Notes under the pieces: model-generated
Told to the model about the DNA's origin: nothing
The model's database searches: none
The model's input: only the letters and a program-made list of their open reading frames with translations
Origin: Thalassoglobus polymorphus
Lineage (GTDB): Bacteria > Planctomycetota > Planctomycetia > Planctomycetales > Planctomycetaceae
NCBI RefSeq assembly: GCF_007744255.1
Contig: NZ_CP036267.1
Span: 930,001 to 994,000 of the forward strand
DNA length: 64,000 nucleotides
Direction of reading: 5' to 3'
Part shown: in pieces, positions 26,490 to 34,333 of the stretch
Layout: the number at the start of each line of letters is the position of its first letter
How positions within the stretch are numbered: the stretch's first letter is position 1
Translations under genes and position numbers: made by a program

Positions 26490-26733
26490 AAATGCTTTTT
26501 CTATGCGAATCGTCTGTGATGAAATGATTCTACCAGAAAAAACGCTGAACTCCACGAGGCAATCGAGACATGCGGTTTTTGATCGTTGCCCATCGAACCA
26601 TGTTTCATTCAAGAACATATTGCAGGGATGAAACATTGCAGAGATGAAATTTTCCCTGTAACGTCTGGAAACGTTATCCGCTTTGAGTTGGACACAAGAT
26701 TCCAACGAAATCGAGCATGCAGGAGTTGATGGA

Positions 26734-28503
26734 ATGTCCGAATTGACACCACAAACCGATCGCGCCCAGTGGAAATCCCGCTTTGGGTTTATTCTGGCTG
26801 CTGCCGGATCTGCTGTGGGACTGGGGAATATTTGGAAGTTTCCGTACATTACCGGCCAGAATGGGGGCGGGCTTTTTGTCCTCATCTATCTCGCCTGCAT
26901 CGTGCTGATCGGGTTACCAATTATGATGGCAGAGATCATGATTGGACGTGCAGGGCAACGTCAGCCGGTCGGAGCATTTGAATCGATCCACGGCCGGAAA
27001 ACTGCCTGGTCCGGAATCGGCTGGATGGGAGTGGTTGCCGGGTTCATCATTCTTTCGTTTTACATTGTTGTCGCTGGCTGGTCGATGGATTACACGCTGA
27101 AATCCATTGTCAACTTTACGAAACCGATCGAAAGCAAAGCGGCCACTGAGGCGGAAGTTTATATCGCCACGACATCCATCTCGGATATGAAGTTGTTTCT
27201 GGTAAATAAGGAGACCGATCGTCAACTGCATCCACGAAAGACACTGCTTGAAAGTCGATTGACGAAGTCGCAAAAGGAGAACTATGAACGTTTCAGAACA
27301 GCGATTGAGAAAGCGGAGGATCAAGATCAGGCACGTTTACGCTTGTTGAAGGACGAAGAACTGAAGAGCTCCGTTGAAGCTGTTGAGAAGGTTGAACAGC
27401 AGGTTGCCAAAGCTCGGTTAGAGATCGCAGGGAGCGTTCAAACCAAGATCAATTCACTCTCTGCAACCGACCTCTTGGCACAAGTCAAATTATCGAAGCG
27501 TCGTGACCTGGTCTTTGAGAAAATGACAGGGACGTTTGTGAACCTGCTGACGAACGGCTGGCACTCATTGATGTGGGCTGCACTCTTTATGATGGTCGCC
27601 ATCGGTGTTGTCGCAGGTGGAGTGGCTGCAGGGATTGAACGTGCGTGTCGATTCTTGATGCCAACGTTGATTGCACTGATCGGTATGATGGTCCTTTATG
27701 GAGCGTTTCAACCGGGGTTTGGCGCAGCGGTCTCATTCGTCTTTAGTCCAGACCCCAGCCGGCTCAAGGCCAGTGGTGTTCTCGAAGCATTGGGGCATGC
27801 GTTCTTCACACTCTCTCTCGGCATGGGAGCGATGATGACGTACGGATCGTACCAAAGTTCGAAGACGGGGCTACTGCAAGAGTCCGTAATGATTACCTTG
27901 CTGGATACCGCCATCGCGCTGTTGGCCTGTTTAATGATCTTCCCGATCACGTTCTCTTACGGACAGGAACCGACTGCTGGTCCCGGACTTGTCTTTATGA
28001 GTATGCCGTTGGCGTTTGCAGAAATCGGCCGTACTGGAATGTTGCTTTCAATGGCGTTCTTCGGGTTGCTCTTCTTTGCAGCGCTCACCTCTGCGATTTC
28101 GCTGCTGGAGGTCGTTGCTTCGTATCTGATTGACCAGAAGAACTGGAGCCGTGCGAAAGCTGCTGTGACGACAGGACTCTTGACTCTCGTCGTCGCGGTT
28201 CCGACTGCGTTTTCGAGTGACTCGACTTCCGTTCTTTCTAATTGGGAAGGCGACTACGGTCTCAATTTCTTTGATACGATGGACCATCTGGCATCGAACT
28301 GGATGCTTCCTCTGGGCGGATTGTTCATTGCGATCTATGCCGGTTGGGTGATGCCACGTCGCTTACAGGAAGCGGAAGTCGAAGACATGCCTGCCTGGAT
28401 CTTTCAGGTTTGGTTAGTCCTTGTTCGCGTTGTTGCTCCCGCACTGGTCATTATCGTGCTGATGCAAAAAGTTGGCATCTTCGACATCGATGAATGGTTG
28501 TGA
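26734..28503 (+). CDS. SNF-family sodium-dependent transporter (LeuT fold) with a long insertion
   Basis: 589 residues from ATG 26734 (AGGAG nine bases upstream; an earlier TTG lacks an SD). The N-terminal SRFGFILAAAGSAVGLGNIWKFPYITGQNGGG is the SNF/NSS TM1 signature with the unwound sodium-binding segment. About 11 TM segments are predicted. Between TM3 and TM4, residues about 117-250 are a charged helical, coiled-coil-like insertion (Lys/Glu/Ala/Arg-rich), far longer than the loops in LeuT-type bacterial members. The family cotransports amino acids or other small amines with sodium; the substrate is unknown. Confidence 0.93.
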   Translation: MSELTPQTDRAQWKSRFGFILAAAGSAVGLGNIWKFPYITGQNGGGLFVLIYLACIVLIGLPIMMAEIMIGRAGQRQPVGAFESIHGRKTAWSGIGWMGVVAGFIILSFYIVVAGWSMDYTLKSIVNFTKPIESKAATEAEVYIATTSISDMKLFLVNKETDRQLHPRKTLLESRLTKSQKENYERFRTAIEKAEDQDQARLRLLKDEELKSSVEAVEKVEQQVAKARLEIAGSVQTKINSLSATDLLAQVKLSKRRDLVFEKMTGTFVNLLTNGWHSLMWAALFMMVAIGVVAGGVAAGIERACRFLMPTLIALIGMMVLYGAFQPGFGAAVSFVFSPDPSRLKASGVLEALGHAFFTLSLGMGAMMTYGSYQSSKTGLLQESVMITLLDTAIALLACLMIFPITFSYGQEPTAGPGLVFMSMPLAFAEIGRTGMLLSMAFFGLLFFAALTSAISLLEVVASYLIDQKNWSRAKAAVTTGLLTLVVAVPTAFSSDSTSVLSNWEGDYGLNFFDTMDHLASNWMLPLGGLFIAIYAGWVMPRRLQEAEVEDMPAWIFQVWLVLVRVVAPALVIIVLMQKVGIFDIDEWL

Positions 28504-28580
28504 AAGTTCTGAAAGCAGTGAATCGCTCTGTTGCCGAGACTCGATTTCAGTTTGTTTTCTGGATCGCGTGCGAATATGTT

Positions 28581-28609
28581 TAGCACTGGCTACAATTCAT
28601 TGTCTAGAC
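28581..28609. promoter_or_regulatory. Candidate dyads upstream of the metal ABC genes
   Basis: TAGC-ACTG-GCTA (28581-28592) and GTCTAGAC (28602-28609) are short inverted repeats 40-68 bases before the ATPase start. Their position would suit a metalloregulator operator, but neither matches a known consensus closely enough to name a regulator. Confidence 0.2.
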
Positions 28610-28648
28610 GGATTGACCCAAAATTATAGGCAATGATTTCATACAGTA

Positions 28649-29443
28649 ATGACAATTCCAGCGGATACCTACGCGGCTGACCACAGTGATTTGTCGCCAT
28701 TATCGATTCACGATATGACGGTTGCCTATCAACGGCGACCGGTCATTTGGGATATCGATTTCGATACTCCTCCCGGTCATCTGGTTGCAGTCGTTGGGCC
28801 GAACGGAGCCGGGAAAAGTACGTTGATCAAAGCCGCGCTGAACCTCGTCCCCAAAGTCTCCGGAGAGGTTCGGTATTTCGGCCAGGAGTATGCCGACGTT
28901 CGTGATCGCGTCGCTTATGTTCCTCAAAGAACCGGAGTCGATTGGGATTTTCCCGTAAGTGCACTCGATGTCGCGGCGATGGGATTGTATCGGAAGATTG
29001 GCTGGTGTTTTCCTGTCTCCAGAAAATACCGTGAGCAGGCGTTTGCAGCTCTTGAACGAGTAGGGATGGAAGACTTTGCACATCGTCAAATTCGACAACT
29101 TTCAGGCGGTCAACAACAGCGAGTTTTTCTGGCCCGAGCGCTTGCACAAGAAGCTGATCTCTACTTGATGGACGAACCGTTTGCCGGTGTCGATGCCTCA
29201 ACCGAACGAGCTATTGTGGCGCTGCTCCACGAATTGAGAGGACAGGGGAAAACGGCATTAGTGGTTCATCATGATTTGCCAACGGTTCCCGAGTACTTTG
29301 ATTACGTGTTACTTTTGAACATGCGTCTGGTCGCTTTCGGACCGACTGAAAAAGTCTTCACCGCAGAGAATTTGAAGCGGACTTTCGGCGGGAAATTGTC
29401 GCTGCTTGACCAGGTGGGCGAAAGAATTGCGGAACGTGATTGA
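28649..29443 (+). CDS. ATP-binding protein of a manganese/zinc/iron-type ABC importer
   Basis: 264 residues. Walker A G50-PNGAGKST, Q-loop region VPQRTGVDWDFPVSALDVAAMGLY (typical of MntB/ZnuC/SitB-type ATPases), signature LSGGQQQRVFLARAL, Walker B LYLMDEPFAGVD, H-loop VVHHDL. It powers metal uptake with the permease that follows 2 bases later. ATG 28649 has no SD, so translation may be leaderless-like or start at an inner Met; the former fits the alignment better. No periplasmic metal-binding protein gene is adjacent, which is unusual for this importer class. Confidence 0.93.
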   Translation: MTIPADTYAADHSDLSPLSIHDMTVAYQRRPVIWDIDFDTPPGHLVAVVGPNGAGKSTLIKAALNLVPKVSGEVRYFGQEYADVRDRVAYVPQRTGVDWDFPVSALDVAAMGLYRKIGWCFPVSRKYREQAFAALERVGMEDFAHRQIRQLSGGQQQRVFLARALAQEADLYLMDEPFAGVDASTERAIVALLHELRGQGKTALVVHHDLPTVPEYFDYVLLLNMRLVAFGPTEKVFTAENLKRTFGGKLSLLDQVGERIAERD

Positions 29444-29445
29444 TC

Positions 29446-30894
29446 ATGAAGCTCAACCGAATCTTGATCATGTTGCTGTTTGGGCTTCTTCTCTTGACGC
29501 TCAATGTCGAGCCGATCGAGGCTGCTGGAGTTTCCTTTCAAAAACGATTCGAACGTGTTGTTTTACTGAAAGATTATAACACACGGGTTGTTTTGTTGGG
29601 GACGACACTGCTTGGGATTTGTGGAGGGATTGTCGGCGTTTTTATGTTGCTTCGGAAGCGTTCTCTGGTTGGCGATGTCGTTGGCCATTCAGCTTTGCCG
29701 GGGATCGCGATCGCTTTCATTTTGACGGAAGTCTTTCGGCCCGGAACCGGAAAGAGTGTTCCCATTTTATTGCTCGGAGCTTTCGTTGCTGGTTTGATTG
29801 GCGCAGTTTCGGTGATGCTGATTGATCGCTATTCCCGCATTAAATCCGATGCCGCGATGGCGATCGTGCTCAGCCTGTTTTATGGGGCTGGGACTGCGCT
29901 TCTGACGATTGTTCAGCGAATTCCGACCGGAAGTTCAGCCGGTCTGGAAGATTTTCTCGCTGGGAAGACTGCGTCACTTGTCGCTGCTGACGTCTGGCTG
30001 TTTGCATGGGCTGCACTGGTGCTGATTGTGATCTCAACACTCTTGTTCAAAGAGTTGTGTTTACTCTGTTTTGATGAAGAGTTCGCAGCGGCGCTCGGAT
30101 GGAAGGTCTTCTGGCTCGATTCCTTGCTGACTGGATTAGTCGTCTCGGTGACCATTCTGGGAATGCAGTCAGTGGGGCTGCTTCTGGTTGTTGCGATCTT
30201 GATTATTCCTCCCGCTTCGGCTCGATTCTGGACCGACGATATCCGCCGGATGACCTGGATTGCAGCGATTCTCGGAGGAGTCGCTGCAGCGATTGGAACG
30301 ATCATCAGTGCCTTGTTTGCCAAGGTCGCTACGGGGGCTGTGATTGTGCTGGCGGGGTCGGTGTTCTTTATCGTGAGTCTGTTTTTTGGCTTTCGTCGCG
30401 GTGTGTTGTGGAAGTGGATTGAGCAGAAGCGTCTCCAGTCTCGAGTCGGTGAACGTGACCTTCTGCGAGCTGTTTATGAGATCACGGAGGGGCGCATTGA
30501 CCATCGTCAATTGACTGACCCGGTATTGCTCTCGCAGCGAATTTCGCAAGCTGAGCTTCTCCAAATGCGGACCTGGTCGCCGGCGCGGTTGCGTTCACTC
30601 ACTCGGCAAGCGGCGAGCCGGCATCTTGTGTTGATCCGTGCAAATGGAGAAATTCAACTTGCTCCCGATGGAGCAGCACTGGCACGACGAGCTGCTCGAG
30701 ACCATCGTCTTTGGGAACAGTATTTAATTCAATATGCAGACATTGCTCCCAGTCATGTCGACCGTGATGCCGACCAGATCGAGCATATTCTTGACGCAGA
30801 AGTGATTCGAGGGCTCGAGGAAAGTCTGGCGTCAGCCGGGCACGACGTGATGCTGAGGAGCCCACACCAAATCCAGAATACCCCGGGAGAATAG
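29446..30894 (+). CDS. Metal ABC permease fused to a C-terminal DtxR/MntR-like regulator domain
   Basis: 482 residues. The N-terminal 315 residues form an ABC-3-type permease: signal-like TM1, then about 8 TM segments, with GDVVGHSALPGIAIAF and SAGLEDFLAGK as in MntC/ZnuB. Residues about 336-475 match a DtxR/MntR helix-turn-helix plus dimerisation domain: ERDLLRAVYEITEG (helix 1), a winged-helix region ending APDGAALARRAARDHRLWEQYL (H420 and E424 at the DtxR metal-site positions), and DADQIEHIL (D443, E446, H447). The fused regulator could sense cytoplasmic metal at the membrane. Start ATG 29446 is 2 bases after the ATPase stop; an upstream in-frame TTG at 29440 overlaps it. The pair is clearly an operon. 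Confidence 0.9.
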   Translation: MKLNRILIMLLFGLLLLTLNVEPIEAAGVSFQKRFERVVLLKDYNTRVVLLGTTLLGICGGIVGVFMLLRKRSLVGDVVGHSALPGIAIAFILTEVFRPGTGKSVPILLLGAFVAGLIGAVSVMLIDRYSRIKSDAAMAIVLSLFYGAGTALLTIVQRIPTGSSAGLEDFLAGKTASLVAADVWLFAWAALVLIVISTLLFKELCLLCFDEEFAAALGWKVFWLDSLLTGLVVSVTILGMQSVGLLLVVAILIIPPASARFWTDDIRRMTWIAAILGGVAAAIGTIISALFAKVATGAVIVLAGSVFFIVSLFFGFRRGVLWKWIEQKRLQSRVGERDLLRAVYEITEGRIDHRQLTDPVLLSQRISQAELLQMRTWSPARLRSLTRQAASRHLVLIRANGEIQLAPDGAALARRAARDHRLWEQYLIQYADIAPSHVDRDADQIEHILDAEVIRGLEESLASAGHDVMLRSPHQIQNTPGE

Positions 30895-31359
30895 ACAGGA
30901 CTGCTCCCGAAGCCTCAGTTTGCCCTGCCGTCTGCCCGTATTGTTCACGTTTCTCGAATAAAATTGCTGTTCACCGCGAGCCTGAACTTAGTGGCCGACC
31001 TTGGATTTGTTCAACTATTGAATCCAATCCGTGCTGGCTGCACTGTTTTCAGGAAGCTTGAGCAGGCGGTTTCAGGGTTTATGTGTAAAATCAGTTGAAA
31101 GAGGCCCTGTTCCTTAAAACAATAGACTGATTTAAGAAATTGCGAACTAAGTCGTCAATCGCTGGCGAATTGTTTAAGATGATGATGTCAGGGACTGGAC
31201 ATCCCACCAGGAGCTTTTCTGGAAACCTGTGTTGTGAGACTTCTCAGGCTGTTTGAGGGGCCGCTCTCTAGGTTTTGGAACAGTTCTTAATCATTGCCAT
31301 TCGTCACTGGATGTTGGACGTTGGCAACCTGTCATGATCTTTTTGGAGGTTTTGGAAGT
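30895..31359. other. Gene-free region before the cupredoxin gene
   Basis: 465 bases with no supported gene. It holds B repeat B11 and, after it, unremarkable sequence with an AT-rich patch (about 31105-31140) that may carry the cupredoxin promoter. No terminator with a T-run follows the permease gene. Confidence 0.45.
30913..31015 (-). mobile_element. B-family repeat copy B11
   Basis: About 103 bp in minus orientation, right end 18 bases after the permease stop codon. It contains CAGTTTGCC, CTGCCCGTATTGTTCACG and the partner arm TTGCTGTTCACCGCGAGCCTG, and ends at TTCAAC-TA (TA 31016-31017). Diverged but in the expected order. Confidence 0.65.
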
Positions 31360-32115
31360 ATGTTGAACATGAAATTATTCTCGATTGCGGTGCTTACTCT
31401 TTGCAGTTCTGTCCAGGCTGCCGAGTGGGGATCGGTGACCGGTCAATTCGTGTTGGATGGTGAGGTTCCAACGGTTGCACCGCTCGTCGCCAAGGGAGAC
31501 TCAAACGCCAAAGATGCTGCCGTTTGTGCAGCAGAGGGTGTCCCCAATGATGCAATGATTTTCAATGCAGAGAACAAGGGGATTGCCAATATCATCGTTT
31601 ACATGCGACGAGCAAAAACGGTTCATCCAGATCTTGTGAATAGCAAAGAGAAGACTGTCGAATTTGATCAGAAAAACTGTAATTTCTTGCCTCACATGAT
31701 GATCGTTCGAACCGATCAAACAATCGTCTGCAAGTCGAGTGATGCCGTGGCCCACAATGTCCACGCGACACCATTTGCGAATTCAGCTGTGAACTTTATT
31801 GTTCAACCGAATGATCAATCTGGCGTAGAAGTGAAGTTGCCACTCGCAGAGCCTGTGGCTCCTTACGTTGAAGTGAAATGTGATATTCACCCATGGATGA
31901 AAGCGTGGTGGGTTGTGTTTGACCATCCTTACGCTGCCATCACCGATAAAGATGGCAAGTTCACAATCGAAAACTTGCCAGCTGGCGAAACTGAGTTCCG
32001 CGTCTGGCACGAGAAAGTCGGCTTCATCAATAAGAAATGGGTTGTCGATGTGAAACCAGGAAAGACAACAACACTGGAAACTGTTCCTGTTTCTGTTGAC
32101 TCGTTCAAAGAGTAG
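31360..32115 (+). CDS. Exported cupredoxin-like copper protein
   Basis: 251 residues from ATG 31360 (GGAGG ten bases upstream). Signal peptide with hydrophobic core LFSIAVLTLCSSV, cleavage near QAAEWG. Copper-site residues of a type 1 centre are visible: the His in AHNVHATPF and C-x-x-H-x-x-M in VKCDIHPWMKAW. The last 60 residues are a carboxypeptidase regulatory-like beta domain (ITDKDGKFTIENLPAGE, then FRVWHEK). Likely a periplasmic electron carrier or copper-binding protein of the plastocyanin-like group common in planctomycetes; the redox partner is unknown. Confidence 0.88.
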   Translation: MLNMKLFSIAVLTLCSSVQAAEWGSVTGQFVLDGEVPTVAPLVAKGDSNAKDAAVCAAEGVPNDAMIFNAENKGIANIIVYMRRAKTVHPDLVNSKEKTVEFDQKNCNFLPHMMIVRTDQTIVCKSSDAVAHNVHATPFANSAVNFIVQPNDQSGVEVKLPLAEPVAPYVEVKCDIHPWMKAWWVVFDHPYAAITDKDGKFTIENLPAGETEFRVWHEKVGFINKKWVVDVKPGKTTTLETVPVSVDSFKE

Positions 32116-32140
32116 TTCGGAGAGGACTCTTGACCTTTTA

Positions 32141-32240
32141 GAGCATCTTTCTAATTGGTTTGCAGGATCTGCCTCGTGAGGAAATGGCTTTGAAGCCATG
32201 AATGTGAGTTTCGCAGGCACGGCAAGAGTTGAAAGTACTC
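32141..32240 (+). mobile_element. B-family repeat copy B6 (exactly 100 bp)
   Basis: 100 bp beginning GAGCATCTTTCTAATTGG with TA on its left (32139-32140), through GCAGGATCTGCCTCGTGAGG, ending AAAGTACTC followed by AA. The right half is diverged. It lies 25 bases after the cupredoxin stop codon and before a strong terminator. Confidence 0.8.
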
Positions 32241-32247
32241 AAATCAA

Positions 32248-32288
32248 AAACGGCGTCGATTCGAATTTCGAATCGACGCCGTTTCTTT
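32248..32288. terminator. Bidirectional terminator between cupredoxin and reductase genes
   Basis: A 16-bp stem (AAACGGCGTCGATTCG with CGAATCGACGCCGTTT, 5-nt loop AATTT) has an A-rich tract on the left and TTTCTTTAT on the right, between convergent genes ending at 32115 and 32407. Confidence 0.88.
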
Positions 32289-32406
32289 ATTTGCGATAAC
32301 AAATTCTGAACAGGAACCTTGTCATTGCAACTGGTAACTACAGTTCAGGTCTCTCCGCGAGGTCGAGCATGGAGACCAAGAACTGGATTCGTTTTCAAGC
32401 AGGGCC

Positions 32407-33558
32407 TCAGACCAACACTGGTGAAAGGTTTGCCTTTTCGACTTTGGGGTCACGCCAGTTAAATCCTTTTGCGATCGCAGCCTCTGCGAGTTTCGTGAGC
32501 ATTTCTCGGTCAACGTGCGGGCAGGGGAGATGCGGGACGGCGTTCTGAGTGTTCGAAGAATCGTACTCTGGATCGTCTTTCCAGTATGACTGGTAGACTT
32601 CCATGTGCTTGAAGAACATTTCTTCCAGATCGGAGATGTTCTCTTCCTGCGGCCGGTCGACACCTAGACCAAGGCCGTAAGAGCCGACCATTTCTTCCAT
32701 GATATCTCGGAAAAGCCGAGTTGTGATCGGGACTCTTGGTGTCAGGTGGTATGTTTTTCCGTGCAGGCCTGGATCTGTCACGATTGTGGACATCACTTCG
32801 GAAACCCAATCAACAGGAACGAGGTTTTTTCGCTCGTCGCCGGTTGCGTTCAGGTTGATGCGACTGCCGTCGATCTTCCCCGTGAAGTTCGGCTCGGTCA
32901 TGCTGTGACCGATGGTGTAAGCAAGTTGCAGCACTGCGTAAAAATTGTGATATGTGAATGTCAGTGCGGTTTGTGAATCACCAATGATGATTCCCGGACG
33001 GAAGACCGTCAGCGATTCAATGAAGTCTGTACCCCGGATCATCTCTTCCGCCATGACCTTACTTTCTTCGTAAGGGTTCGCGAATTCCTGACCGAGGTTC
33101 AATTCGTTTTCGTAAATGCGTCCTTGTCGCAATCCTGCAACGTAGGCTGTCGAAACATGGTGGAACTGAGTGATGCCTGCCTGCTGGCAGAACTCCAGAA
33201 CCTTCGCTGTTCCGTCGACATTTGACCGCCAAGGTTCCGAGTCTCGACCGGTACTCACAAACGACAGGCTGGCAGCGTTGTGAATAATGGAACTGCAGTT
33301 TTCGGCAGCCCATTTGATTTCATTTGTCGAAAGTCCCAGGTCAGGCCGGTTGATATCTCCTGAGAGAACGACAGGACGAGGAAGTTTTTTCTCCAGCAGA
33401 TTTTCCCAGACCTGCATCGCAGCTTCGATGCGAGATTCTGCGTCACTTTTTCGGCTGGGTCTGACGAGAACAGCAAGTTTGATGTTTCTCGAAAGAAGAT
33501 CTTTCATCAGGTATCGACCAAGAAGCCCGGTGGCGCCCGTCAATAGGAGATGATCCAT
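32407..33558 (-). CDS. NAD(P)-dependent reductase of the extended SDR / thioester-reductase (NAD_binding_4) type
   Basis: 383 residues. Rossmann motif TGATGLLGRYL at the N-terminus, NAASLSF after strand 4, STAYVAG, and active-site Y-x-x-x-K in NPYEESK. The pattern (including VFRPGIIIGDS) fits the NAD_binding_4 group found in fatty-acyl-CoA and carboxylic-acid reductases rather than sugar epimerases. No carrier protein or ligase is adjacent, so the substrate is unknown. The C-terminal 100 residues are not conserved in my recall. No SD is evident before ATG 33558. Confidence 0.85.
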   Translation of the reverse strand: MDHLLLTGATGLLGRYLMKDLLSRNIKLAVLVRPSRKSDAESRIEAAMQVWENLLEKKLPRPVVLSGDINRPDLGLSTNEIKWAAENCSSIIHNAASLSFVSTGRDSEPWRSNVDGTAKVLEFCQQAGITQFHHVSTAYVAGLRQGRIYENELNLGQEFANPYEESKVMAEEMIRGTDFIESLTVFRPGIIIGDSQTALTFTYHNFYAVLQLAYTIGHSMTEPNFTGKIDGSRINLNATGDERKNLVPVDWVSEVMSTIVTDPGLHGKTYHLTPRVPITTRLFRDIMEEMVGSYGLGLGVDRPQEENISDLEEMFFKHMEVYQSYWKDDPEYDSSNTQNAVPHLPCPHVDREMLTKLAEAAIAKGFNWRDPKVEKANLSPVLV

Positions 33559-34163
33559 AGTTGCATTCCAAATCGGAGAAGAGGCTCAGTGTATATTTTG
33601 AAGTTTGAAGAATCATCGTCGAGTCGCTAGCAGGACAAAAACAATTCTTCAATATTCCACATAGGTAAGAAGAGTACGATCGCATCCCAATAAATGAGAA
33701 ATGATCGGGGGTTCTTCTACGACAGAGACGGTCGAGAGATATGATATCCTACCCGGTTTTTGGGTGAATGAAAGTAATTCATTCGAGATTTCAACCACTT
33801 TCCAGTCTGATTTAGGCTGTCTGGCCGGATAGTTCTTAATGTCTGAACAACAAGCATTGTTTGGTTCATTTCCTCTAACTAGACGATGTTGGTGGAGATT
33901 CAGGAGTTCTAAGTCTTTTTACTTAAAAGGTTTAAGGTCTGGGGCGTGTTTGATGTTGGTCCTCCCCGTGAATGTGGCGTTTCTGAGTTCAGCGATTGCT
34001 CGCTACGAGGCAAAATGTAATGGCCGAAACGGGGTTCCCATCGTGGGACTGGTCCCCATCGATTTCAAAAATTCAAGGCGATTGATGCGATGTTGCACTC
34101 TTTTGTTTGTTTGAGAACTACAAAGGAAAATCAGAAAACGCTGATCGACCTGCGAGAAGAATA
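33559..34163. other. Gene-free stretch upstream of the reductase gene
   Basis: About 600 bases with no supported gene. Short open frames (for example 33839-34114) have no SD or protein-like composition. A segment at about 33990-34030 (GCTCGCTACGAGGC) resembles a worn B-repeat arm. The right side runs into the A5/B7 composite. Confidence 0.45.
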
Positions 34164-34230
34164 GAACTGATCCTGAAGTATGAAATTTCTCACTGAGACG
34201 TTGGGCAAAGCGGCTATTCCTGAGGTTTTC
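34164..34230 (+). mobile_element. A-family element copy A5, joined to B7
   Basis: The first 66-67 bp of an A element: GAACTGATCCTGAAGT, an inner imperfect palindrome, GCGGCTATTCCTGAGG, left flank TA (34162-34163). The last 10-11 bp are missing because a B repeat follows at the same position as in the A4/B4 composite. The GAACTGATCC end faces the reductase gene. Confidence 0.75.
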
Positions 34231-34333
34231 GAATTTGTGTTCGAATAGGTGTTAGGGGTCTGGCTCGTGGCGAACAGCAAATTGATAAGAGAAAAGCGTT
34301 CTTCATGGACACGCGGGAGAGCAAGCGGCTCTT
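34231..34333 (+). mobile_element. B-family repeat copy B7, right end at the RND exporter stop codon
   Basis: Diverged B: GTTCGAATAGG, GGGTCTGGCTCGTGGCGAAC, CGTTCTTCATGGACACGCG and the end GAGCAAGCGGCTC, followed by TTCTA. The TAG stop of the exporter gene (34334-34336 on the minus strand) falls at this end, with a 3-base offset compared with copies B2, B9 and B13. Confidence 0.7.

Noticed and set aside
33839-34114. Open frame of 91 codons upstream of the reductase
   Set aside because: Arg/Cys-rich, no SD, and it runs through sequence that resembles a worn B-repeat arm.
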